Positions 1 through 10,033 of a DNA stretch of 64,000 nucleotides are shown here, piece by piece. The stretch covers positions 141,889,872-141,953,871 of the forward strand of contig NC_081413.1 of the NCBI RefSeq assembly GCF_030272615.1. The letters run 5' to 3'. Numbering within the stretch: the stretch's first letter is position 1; the number at the start of each line of letters is the position of its first letter. Under the pieces are notes generated by a model that was not told the origin of the DNA, made no database searches, and saw nothing but the letters and a program-made list of their open reading frames with translations. A program made the translations under genes and the position numbers. The DNA is from Cryptomeria japonica (Eukaryota > Streptophyta > Pinopsida > Cupressales > Cupressaceae).

Positions 1-542
1 GTGACACTTTCTCGATTGCAACAAAAAGCATCATATGAGTTCAATGAAAAGTTGCACAATGCCCCATCTTTCAATCCACTCGTCACGACACTGAACTGTC
101 AGCTCATACGCATCGAGGTGGCCAAGTTTATGCTTGGAATGCCTTTTTTTTTCTCTCCAACTCATCTGATCGTTGCGGGCCACACCCTAGCAATGAAATT
201 TCTTAAGTGCATGCATTAGATGAATAGAAGTTTATGGGCTATGCAATTTTTTTAGAATGGGTATTGGTACAATGGTGTCTTACATTGTCTAATTTTGGTT
301 CTTTCCATGTTTCCTTTATATAGTCTTATTTTGACTATAACTATTGAATTTGTGTTGATCTCCATAAGCTTGTGTCTTGGATTACAAATACATATTTAGG
401 TTCAAAGATTAAGTAACAATAAACTTTGTGCAATTATTCACTTAATCATTTGTACTGCAATTATGGATAACCATGATAAATGGTTTGCATTAACCAAAAA
501 ACTTCAAATCCATGCAACATTGTATATCGTTAAAACTATCAA
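1..542. other. AT-rich DNA with no recognisable gene
   Basis: A 72-codon open frame at the left edge matches no family I know and looks like chance. The stretch around 111-140 (GGTGGCCAAGTTTATGCTTGG) resembles part of the 360-bp satellite unit at 16.4-18.7 kb, so a worn satellite-related fragment is possible. The rest is AT-rich with no clear structure. Confidence 0.4.
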
Positions 543-885
543 ATATATCCAATACAGACAAATAGGCTTGCCAAAAGCCATATTGATCATAGAATTTAAC
601 GTGTTCATAAAACAAAACATATGTTCAAAATTCCTATAAAGGCATAAAAAATGATATCCAATAAAGTCAAATAGGGGCTTTCCAAAAGCCATATGGACAT
701 AGAAGAATGTCACATATTCGTAATACAAAACATATATTCAAAATTGTCATATAGGCATACAACATGGTATCTAGTAAAGTCAAATAGGAGCTTGCCAAAA
801 GCCCTATGGACATAGAATGTCGCATATTCGTAATACAAAATATATGTTCAAAATTTCCATATAGGCATACAACATAGGACCATAT
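543..885. repeat. Three-copy tandem repeat, unit about 111 bp
   Basis: Three consecutive units start near 550, 660 and 772. The shared word CAAATAGG falls at about 559, 668 and 781, giving spacings of 109 and 113 bp. Each unit has the order CAAATAGG, CCAAAAGCC, ATGGACATAGA or similar, and ATATGTTCAAAAT. Overlapping open frames on the minus strand are a by-product of the repeat. Confidence 0.8.
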
Positions 886-904
886 TCTATTCATTTCCCT
901 CTAG

Positions 905-3140
905 GGGAAGGAAATAGATCACGAGATATCTTTGCCTGTCAAGGGGATGGAGATGTATATGATGCAGGTGTCTTTCGAGTACGTACACTTGACCTCCTCT
1001 CCAGACGTTTTTGTAACTCCACCTGATACAATGAAAAGAATGATGTTAGCATATACAAAAATTGAATTTTAGAATGACATATAATAGAATAGTCACCTAC
1101 CGCATACAAATAATTATGATGTTCATCCACAATAGGTGCATGTTAATGATCTGGAGTGACAAGCCCCTCTTGTGAGCATCACAATATAAATTAAACTAAA
1201 TACAAGTGTTGTTAAAATTTTCAATAACATATTATTAAGATAACAAATGTAATGCTAAATTTACTAAATTTACAAATATGTCTCATACTTTTGTTAAAGC
1301 AGTTGAACTTGCTACTGTTGCAGCAACACCGTGCTCCATTGACGCGCAGACAACAGGAGGATTCTTTGATGTCAACATCTAAAAATTAAACAAAGTATAT
1401 TGATTAATCGCCAAAACTATCTATATTATTTAGTAACAACATTAAAGATAAATTGTTTACCTAGGTGAAAGATTGTCGATGAAATACACTACGAGGTGTT
1501 GATGTTGAAGCTCTAGAATCAAACTATTTGACATCTAAAATGAGTAATTAGAAAATCATTAACATAAGGATCAACTATCTACCTATAATAATTATATTTC
1601 TTCACTCATTGTATACCTGTGGAGTTGATGAAGTCCTGAAATAGGGTGTTGCAAGAATGTTGCTAGCATTGTGAACACTTTGACACTCATTTTTTATCAT
1701 AATAATTTACTAATTTAGATATATTCTCAAATTTCCATATAAGATTTAATAAAAAGAATGAAATGAAATTGTAATGAAATTCACCTGGGTATCAATGCCA
1801 AATGTTTTGTTCAGCAAGGATTTTGTCATGACAATGTTCTCCGTAGCAAACTTCGCTCAAGCACATGCATTCTCAGAACTACTAGGATCATAAGTGCAAA
1901 GAGAACCACAAGATCGACAAAAATGAGCTGGAACTCAATGCTTAGAAGAATCACCATCATCACTCACATCACCCTCTACTAGAGGCCTAGCATACTATAT
2001 AAGGGTCTGAGTGAGTGAGCTAATGGAGTCTAGAGTTTCGACCTCAATACTATCCTTCACAATGGAAGGAATAATAACATACGCCACCATAGGTCTGGCC
2101 AAGGGTCTTGGTGGGAGATTTGTGTCACATTGTGCACCCTCTTTATCATGTGAGGAACCCCCACATCTACCTTGGAAATCTAGAAAAACAATAAAGTTTG
2201 GGATCTCATCAAGGACAAACTCACAGTACAGTTTTCTCAAAAAGTATTGGGGTGCCTCATGATTATTACATGGGGGCTAATCAAATACCATCCACCACCT
2301 ATACCAAAAATTGTTCTTAATCCCTTCATGATGATGCCAATGAATAGGGAATATCCTACATCCAAGGTGTAAAGGTTGATTCGTTCGGGGGTCTGTAAAA
2401 ACAGCACACAAGTCAAATTTATTAATTTTCTTTTTCTTCACTACCGCATATGATAATTTGTCAACATAAAATTGCTTTTGTTCTTCCTTCTTACTAGACC
2501 AAAAATTTATTTTCCCACTCATAGATTGTATGTGAGATACAATAGATTGCAAAGAACTGGCAAGGTTTGTCCTATGGGAGTTTGTTCCAATGGGATATTT
2601 TAGCCTTGTGATTAAACCTTCAAGCTCTTTTTGGCTATTTTCTATTTGACCTAATAGGTTTTCTTGTGTACCTATGGGATATCTAGGGATTGTAGGAGGT
2701 TCTTGATGTGATTCTTCTTCAATATGGTCTTCATGAGGAAGTGATTGAGTGTTTTCAACATTTTCTTGTCTAATCTCATTTCCTGATAATGAAAATAAAT
2801 TGAAATCAATAAACCTAGTTTAATCTTCAAATTAATAAAAAAGTGACAATAAGAAAACAAAAACACATACCTCTTTGATCTCTTCGATGGTGTGGCAGCA
2901 TTTTGATGAGAGATGGAAAACTTAGTGCCCAATATCAACCTTCTACAAAGGGCGAGCACAAGAAAATGGCACCCCAAATCGCCAAAACATGGGTTTGGGA
3001 ATGCAGAATGCATCCAAAATGCAGACATGGGTTTTTTTTAAGTTTGAAATGCTCATAAGCCACGCGCCTTATGAGAATTTTCCATTTTTTTTGAAGTGTG
3101 GTACCTTTTTGGTACCACAAATTCGTGCATATACCCATAT
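905..3140 (-). pseudogene. Minus-strand copy of an uncharacterised intron-rich, transposon-like gene
   Basis: I do not recognise this family. Read on the minus strand, the main exon (about 2790 down to 1780) encodes a Gln/Glu-rich start, then FYVDKLSY, RWWMVFD, PPCNN, LRKLYCEFV and a Cys-rich FCRSCGSLC segment. The same landmarks occur in the same order in the plus-strand gene at 5473-6521, at roughly 45 percent residue identity by eye in the best part. In-frame stops interrupt it at 2277-2279 and 1995-1997, so it is probably dead. Candidate splice sites bound the exons, and a last exon ends near 939-1020. It lies head to head with the plus copy, and its 5' end carries the word GGGTATATGCAC also seen near 4985, 30320 and 40850. 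Function unknown; gene of a DNA transposon is a guess. Confidence 0.55.
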
Positions 3141-4983
3141 TTATCTATAATTACTTATTTTGAAAATGATGCTTATTTTATTTATTTATGAAATGGAAAT
3201 GGAATTGTTAGTGAAATAGATGATAATGAAATAGGAATTCAAATGCAATGAAAATATTTACATTACATTATTTATGTACATGCATTTGAATGATCAGTAT
3301 TATTTTTGTGAAACTGGGGATCGTCATTGCTAATGAGCAATTGAGTTCAAATGAATGCAGGAATAGGTGAATGCGAATGAAGCCAAGAACATGGTTCAGG
3401 TAGAGTTGATTTAGCTCTTGGACTTCGCTAGAATAGATGGGAGTCTCACACACCACATTAGAATTTATAATCTACATCTTGTAAAGATGGAGGATTTAAA
3501 TGACTTTATTTGAGTGTTTGTTTAAATTGGAATGATGAATTTGGAATGAGTAGTTTTAATTGATAGATTGATTTAAATGTTTATACATGTATTTTGATGT
3601 TTGTATGTGCATCTTATGAAATGGATTTAATATCGTGCTTATATTTCCACTTCTTGATTTATGATAATGATATATATAAACATATATATATATGTATATG
3701 TGTATATAAGGATATACATATACAAATACACACACACACACACACACATATATGAATTATATAATCTTAAAAAAAAAAAAAAGATAATTAAATTTGAATT
3801 GATTTATTACTATAGTTATATATATATATATATATGCGTGAAAGCGACTTATTTGAAGGCAATCTATCCAATATGGTGGCAGGTTATCACTGCAATTCAT
3901 AGTCGACAAAGCATGCATGATATGAGGGAAGTCGACTTGGCATCGTAGAGACTTAGAAACTATTGGAAAGTGAAATTAGTATTAATCGACCATGCTGCAA
4001 ACAAAACTTAGAGTTCAAGTTGAATATGGATTGATCGACGTGGCTAAAAACTATTAGAATAAGCATCGCATGGCATGCAAATTAATCCCCATATCAACGG
4101 TGGTGCATGGGAAGTTAACAAACTACATTGATAGCAATGGGAGTCGATAGTAATATCAACTAAGCAATTTCCTAGCCCACATAATAATACTAGTAATAAT
4201 GAACTTAATGGCTTCAGTAGTTTGGTGTCACGTAGTAGATAATGAATATCATTTCATGGAGAACACATCAGTGTTCAAAACTATTTAGGATTGTGATGTT
4301 GCAATTAAACAATGTGTGGTGTCACTTAGATACCAATAAATCAATCCACCACTATGAGATATTGGCTCAAAAATAGGAATTAATATAGATTTGGTCACTA
4401 TATATATATAGACTATTGGTTTTGGAGGAAAAACACGAGGGAGAAATATGTGTTAAATATAGATGATAGAATAAAGAATAGAGATGATAGAACAGAGAAT
4501 GAAGATGAAAAGAACACAACAAAAGGAGTTGTAAAACATAGAGGAAGAAAAGTATTGGAAATCTAGAAGTGTTGTGGTCAGATTTAGAAGAAGAATTAGT
4601 GTTGAACATCACAATTTTGGCATCAAATTTCACAGGTAGGCTCTTAATCGAGTAATAGTTTATTATATATTTATAGAATAAGAATAAAATTATCTTGAGA
4701 ATTGTTTATTTTAGATCACTAATGAAGAAAGAGTTAAACTTTGAATTAGTTTATGTATTGGAAGACATGATAATTTATTTTGAAATTTCATTTGAAGAAG
4801 CCATATAGGTATGTGCATTATGAAATGTCATCTTACTTAATACTCGTTGTAGAAAAATTACTGAATTTAGATAGTTGAATTCGTTAATATGTAAATATAC
4901 ATACATGTGTTACACCTTCTTAATTTAATTCATGTCTTTGATTTACTTGAAAAGATAGAAGTGAAATATTGTTCTCTTTTTAG
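3141..4983. other. AT-rich spacer between two head-to-head gene copies
   Basis: About 1.84 kb separates the 5' ends of the minus-strand and plus-strand copies of the unknown gene. It contains a compound microsatellite (3664-3840) and no convincing coding region. The open frame on the minus strand at 4367-4633 is low-complexity and is not supported. It may include promoter sequence for either copy, but no specific element can be defended. Confidence 0.45.
3664..3840. repeat. Compound microsatellite (TA)n, (CA)n, poly-A
   Basis: Alternating TA and TG/CA dinucleotides run through 3670-3725. They are followed by a pure CA run (about 3728-3747), a run of about 14 A near 3770-3783 and another TA run at about 3817-3835. 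The three blocks form one low-complexity patch. Confidence 0.9.
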
Positions 4984-7487
4984 ATGGGTATGTGCACAAA
5001 GATGGTGGTTAGAAAAGTGGACACCACCCAAAAAAAAAATGGAAAAACAAGCAGCGCGTATTAGGTTTTATCTTCCCGAGCCTACAAAGGATAGCGCGTA
5101 CACGCTGCTTTTAGGAAAATGAGCATGTATACTACACCTAGGAAAATGAGCGTGTATGTGCTGCACATAGGAAAATTAGCGCGTACGCGCTAATAATCCA
5201 AATATAACCGCATATGCAGTGCCTTGTAAAAAAAGTTTAAAAAAAAAATTGGGTCTCATTTACCCGTGAATAGCGCATTTTTTACTTCATTTTTTACCCA
5301 TTTCTTCTCCTAAACCGCGAACGGGGTGCTAGATTTGTCCTCCAAGCTACGAATCAAGGTTAGCTTTTGTTTATTTTTATCTTTCTTTCCCGTTTGTTCA
5401 ATTTGTTTTACATTTTGAATTTAATTTCATTAATTTTGATTAGGTTTTTTCATTTTTTGTTTCAAAAAATAGATTCTTCTAATCCAGAACAAGAACAACC
5501 AAATGCACCTCCTGAAAACCCACAAGAACAACCAAATGCACCTCCTGAAAACACACAATAACAACCCCCAATTCCTCCTTTTGACCGCACACTCGAAACA
5601 CAGGAGCAATTAATTAATCAGTTAGGACAAAATACGTCTAAAATCAATAGACTAATTGTTAAATTGAAAACTTTTGAACTTGAGCATCATCAATCCCTCG
5701 CCACTAACCTAGAAACATTAGCTAGTGGTGCCATAGCTATTTCCACACAAATTTCCAAATGGGGAAGCTTTAGGGATAGGTGTCGTCAATTCTATGCCGA
5801 TGGGCTATCATACGATAGATTAAAAAATAAAAATATTAGTAAACAACAATTATATGCCTTTTTTGTTGCTCCCAAAACTGGTCAGTCGTTACCTCTTAAT
5901 GCAAAGAGGTTTCTCATACATTGGTGTACCAATGTACAGATGAAGAATCTTTTTTGGCAGAGGTGGTGGATGGTCTTTGATGATCCACCTTGTAATAATT
6001 ATGAGGTGCCAATATATTTTTTGAGAAAAGTATATTGTGAGTTTGTGCTCAATGTGTGGTCAAACTATTTTGACATGAGAGAGTTCCATGGTAGAGGCGG
6101 TGGCTCTGCCCAAGATAGACCTAGAGCCCGTAGGCGATTACCTATGGAGAGTCGCTACCCCCTAGCACCCAAACCCAAGGTGCATCAGGCTGTCCCAGTA
6201 GAGCTGAAAGAGTTGATGGAGCTACAGACACTTTAGGTGGCCACAACATTGATAGGTGCCATCATCCAACATGGGACATCATTAGCACACCCTATTGTAT
6301 TGGATGATGAGCCACTAGGTGGCGATAGAGAGCCCATCCAGCATATGTGTGTCAATTGCTCGAGGATATGATCGGGGGTAGATGATGTAGTCGGTGCAGA
6401 TGGATCCTCATCTCATCTGTGCATGATTTATAGGAGTAGATATCAGGCCCACACGGTTGAGGATTTTGCACTGACAGATGAGTTGATGGACATGGTGTTT
6501 TCCCATGAGCCACAAACATAGGTGTGTTGATTTGAATTCATATCATTTTATTTATCAGTCACTTTAAATTTATAATTACATAAATGAATTTTCATTTATA
6601 CATCGATTTAAATTGAGACAAATAATATGCATTTTAGGATGCAGCATCGGTATCCCATACTCCTCCCCCAATTACTATAGCTGCAACTTCGATGCCTGAG
6701 GTATAAATTTTGTAACATGTTAAAATAGAATAGTACACTTTGAATTCAAATAAATACAATATATACTAACTATCTTTAATGCTTGGTCCAATTTTTGGTT
6801 TATAGGTGTTGACAAGGGACAAAATGTCCTAGATTGATGACATCACGCTCTCAGCGATCGATTTTGGCCTACAAGGCTATACAGTATCATATTTTGTACA
6901 ACCCTTTTTATGTATTTTTTTGATGGAATATGCAAGTCATTTCATTTTAGATTTTTAAAATTATGTTTAATTTATTATCTGTACTAATATCTCATGTTAC
7001 TTTTGTTTTTTTAGGGTACCCCCTCTGCATCTAGGGCTCGTCCTAAGAAAAAGGATTCCTCAAAGACGCCAAAAAGTAGGAAGAAGGTAATTGAACACAT
7101 TTTTAGTTGTACAATTGTTTGAAAATGTTGAAATCAAGTATTAGTTGGGGTTTGTAGATTGATTAGTGTTTTTTTGTCTATTTTACATGTACAGTGGCCA
7201 TTGAGCTATGTGGATTTGTTGAATGCACCTGATTCATCTGTGGATCAAGAGAGGGCAAAGGTATGTATCTTTACTTTATTTTCTTAATTTCATGATTATA
7301 TGCATGCGTACATGTGAACTTGTGATGTATTATAATCTCATATTTTTTTCATATAGGAAATATCCATACCTATTTCATTAATGGCGAACCCTCCTCCTTG
7401 CACTGGAGAAGCATCTCAAGATCCGGTACAGTTTTGTTTGATATGTAAAATTAATTGTTTTTAACCTTCAATACTTATCATTATATT
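4984..7487 (+). pseudogene. Plus-strand copy of the uncharacterised intron-rich gene, 5' part
   Basis: Exons with GT/AG borders can be read: main exon about 5473-6521, then 6638-6700, 6806 to about 6897, 7015-7086, 7195-7260 and 7357-7425. The main exon encodes a short duplicated Pro/Glu/Asn peptide (EQPNAPPEN twice), a heptad-like stretch, then FYADGLSYDRL, RWWMVFDDPPCNN, LRKVYCEFV and a Gly/Arg-rich linker. In-frame stops at 5559-5561 and 6234-6236 break it. The intron after 7425 was later hit by the 7488-15424 retrotransposon, and the gene resumes at 15425. No known domain is recognised. The upstream segment 5045-5200 has several copies of GCGTACGCGC-like words, also present near 29320-29450. 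Likely a transposon-borne gene; function unknown. Confidence 0.55.
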
Positions 7488-8851
7488 TGTAGCGTCCCAA
7501 AATTGCGACACTTGCAATTTCGACTGCATTTCGGTCTTCACGATGGCGACGCAACACGCAACCTGAATGGAGACCCCAAAACTTGCTCACGACACTGAAA
7601 ACTGCATTTTTCATGCACCCTGGCCTAAACCTCCTTGCACCCTACTGCCCTGGGAGGTGGGACCAGAGCGCCCAGCGCCCTGGTCCTCCAGGACCATGGC
7701 GCCCAGCGCCCTGGTCCCTGGGTCCTATTTTGGGCCCGGTTTCCTAAGTGGTATCGGGTCTTTTCATTTGCAATTTGGAAAATTACATTCCCTGGTCGGC
7801 CTAAGGTCGGGAAAATCAGTCTATCCAGGACCATGGCGCCCAGCGCCCTGGTCCCTGGGTCCTATTTTGGGCCCGGTTTCCTAAGTGGTATCGGGTCTTT
7901 TCGTTTGCAATTTGGAAAATTACATTCCCTGGTCGGCCTAAGGTCGGGAAAATCAGTCTATCAGCCCTAATTGACAAGTATATAAATGACATTTTCCTCT
8001 TTCATTCGATATGATGGAAAAGGCGTGGAAATTATACTCAAACATTCAAGCATTCAAACATTCAAGCAATTGATCATTCCAAGTCTCCATTCAAGGCTAA
8101 GTGTTGCATTCAAGACAAGGATTCAACCATTGAAGAGGAGATCACTTACTTCATGCTACAACATACTACAACATACAACATCTAAACCTTTGCACATAAG
8201 GATACCAACATCCTTAGAACAAGGTATTAGTACTTGTTTTACAGTCATTTACATTTACAGCTCTTGCTCATTTCTTGGTTAATTCCAAAATCGGGGTTTG
8301 ACCTAAAGGCAAACCCCTAATCCCTAACCCCCCAATCGTCTTCGCTTTTCTGTGTGTAGGTTGCAGGTACGCGGCTGAAATTGAAGATCTGGAATCCTTG
8401 TGCAGAGACGAACAGATCCCCCTTCGTTTCGCGGATTTTTCGGAGGACCGTGGCGCCGGGCGCCATCATCCTGACAACTTTTGCTCAAATTTGCAGGACA
8501 GTGCCGTATCGACATTTTACTGCTAATTCCAGGTCCGCAGCTTCATCCTATAACCCAAACTCAGTTTATAAGCGAATCTTTATGACTTTCTATGCATCCT
8601 TAGCTTAATTTCCTTAATCAACATTCTTTACAAAAGAGGGTAGCCTTGCTTTCCTAACCCTTGAAATTCATTTAGCATCCAATCTTACATCGTGTGGGAT
8701 TGGATCTTATGAGTTTCAACCCCTCTTTTGAATGTAAAGTCTATCTCCCAAGTGAAAAACCCATCGAATCCTAGCGAACCTCCCTTCTCTCTCCTCGGAG
8801 TTGGAAGAGGGGAGACCAACTAGGGTTCGACCGCGATTTTTCAGCTTTACA
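7488..8851 (+). repeat. 5' LTR (1364 bp) with internal 137-bp duplication
   Basis: It begins TGTAGCGTCC and ends CTTTACA. It is 137 bp longer than the 3' LTR because 7691-7827 is repeated in tandem at 7828-7964. Palindromic GC-rich words of the form GGACCA..GGCGC..GCGCC..TGGTCC lie at about 7660-7715 and again in the second copy. A TATATAAAT box is at 7979-7987. A conserved hairpin GGGGTTTG...CAAACCCC is at 8293-8317. Short open frames here are not genes. Confidence 0.93.
7979..7987 (+). promoter_or_regulatory. TATA box of the 5' LTR
   Basis: TATATAAAT lies just downstream of the GC-rich palindromes and is retained in the 3' LTR at 14552-14560. In this position it would set the start of the genomic RNA. 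The exact start site cannot be seen. Confidence 0.6.
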
Positions 8852-8854
8852 TTT

Positions 8855-8893
8855 TGGTGGACCCAACGTGAATCGAACACGCAACCTTCTGAT
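8855..8893 (+). promoter_or_regulatory. Primer binding site, antisense to tRNA-Trp over about 39 nt
   Basis: Three bases after the 5' LTR, TGGTGGACCCAACGTG opens a stretch that is the reverse complement of the 3' part of a tRNA: CCA end, acceptor strand, T-arm with the GTTCGATTC core, and onward through the variable region to the edge of the anticodon arm. From memory it fits the plant tRNA-Trp (CCA anticodon) with about one mismatch. An ordinary primer site needs only 12-18 nt, so the length is unusual. It is not a tRNA gene: the 5' half is missing. Confidence 0.75.
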
Positions 8894-10033
8894 TTTTCAT
8901 GCTTAGATCGGAAAAAATTGATTACATTTCCATGTTTGATCTTTTGCAAAGTTTTAGAGGTGATTGCATTAAAACCCTAAAATTTCTTTTTAGTAATTAA
9001 ACTTGCGAAATGTCTAAATGTTAATGCTTGTTTCAGATCTGTCCTTCTATTACAAATTATCAATTCATATTTGTGCTTTAATTCTGAAGATTAAGTGGTT
9101 AAAAGTCAAAACCCTAATTTTTGAAACCCTCTTGATTCAACCTTTGTCCGACAATTTGACCGATCAAAACATCTCCAAATCAGCTGTAACTTTGGATTCC
9201 GCAATAAAATCACAATATCTTTCATCCCTGAAAATTTGGAAAAAAGTTGCAAGGACCGTGTTGCACTCCGAGCGCCATCGTCCCCGACATTTTTTCCAAA
9301 ATTTCGGGAGCGAGATCTTGCTGTATTTTCCTGCTAAAATCCAGAATTTTGGCTGATTTTGTCAATTATAACACTTTCAAAATTACAGTCAAAGTTGGTC
9401 TTGTGATTGCTTGGTCTAAGGCTCCTAATCATTCAAAAATTATCGAAACTGAAATTTTGTGTCAAAATTGTGTTCTTACTGTCTTAGATCTGAAAATTGT
9501 ATTTGCATTCATTCGAAATTTCAGTGCTTTATTCAAATATTCGCATTTTGTGACTTTTGAAATTAAGTGCCTAATTACAACAACTTTGATTTCCGCTTTC
9601 AAAATCGAATTTTGCGTGAAATTGAGTCAATTTTCAAATTTCAAAATTTGCATTGCTCTTGACATTCCCTCTAAAATCATAAAATTCAAAATTTCAGTCT
9701 CCCTCTCTTTTTCAAAATTCAAATTTTGCATTTTTTGACAATCTTGATAGGGTTCAATTTTGAATTTGCAACTTTAATTTGGCCTATCTACAGATCGTAA
9801 AATCCCTCAATTTTTTCAGATTAGCTCTAAAATCATCATACCTTTCATCCCTGCAAATTTCGAAAAAAGTTGCAAGGACCGTGTTGCACTCCGAGCGCCA
9901 TGGTCTCGAACATTTTTTCTGAAATTTCGGGAGACTGTTGTGATTGCATTTAACAGCTTAAATCTGGAAGATTGGCTGGTTTTACTGAAAATTGCTACCT
10001 CTAAAATCAAAATCTTCTCTCTCTCTCTAGTGC
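8894..10033 (+). other. Untranslated leader of the gag-only element
   Basis: 1.14 kb between the primer site and the gag start, with no supported gene. About 90 bp near 9219-9312 (containing AAAAAAGTTGCAAGGACCGT) is repeated near 9838-9930, and a related GGACCGTGGCGCC word lies in the LTR near 8445. A leader of this length is expected to hold packaging and translation signals, but none can be named. The open frame at 9247-9738 is Ile/Phe/Lys-rich and not convincing. Confidence 0.6.

Noticed and set aside
1-219. 72-codon open frame at the left edge as a gene
   Set aside because: No family match, no start context; partial likeness to satellite sequence.
8308-8336. Telomere-like CCCTAATCCCTAACCC
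   Set aside because: Only two or three worn units, present in both LTRs as part of the element, so not an interstitial telomere.
7567-8608. Several 75-111 codon open frames in the LTR (repeated at 14248-15181)
   Set aside because: They lie inside LTRs, overlap in several frames and carry no known domain.
8855-8893. tRNA gene on the minus strand
   Set aside because: Only the 3' portion of a tRNA is present, directly after an LTR, so it is a primer site.
9247-9738. 163-codon open frame in the leader
   Set aside because: Composition simply reflects AAAATTT-rich DNA, and it overlaps another frame; no domain.
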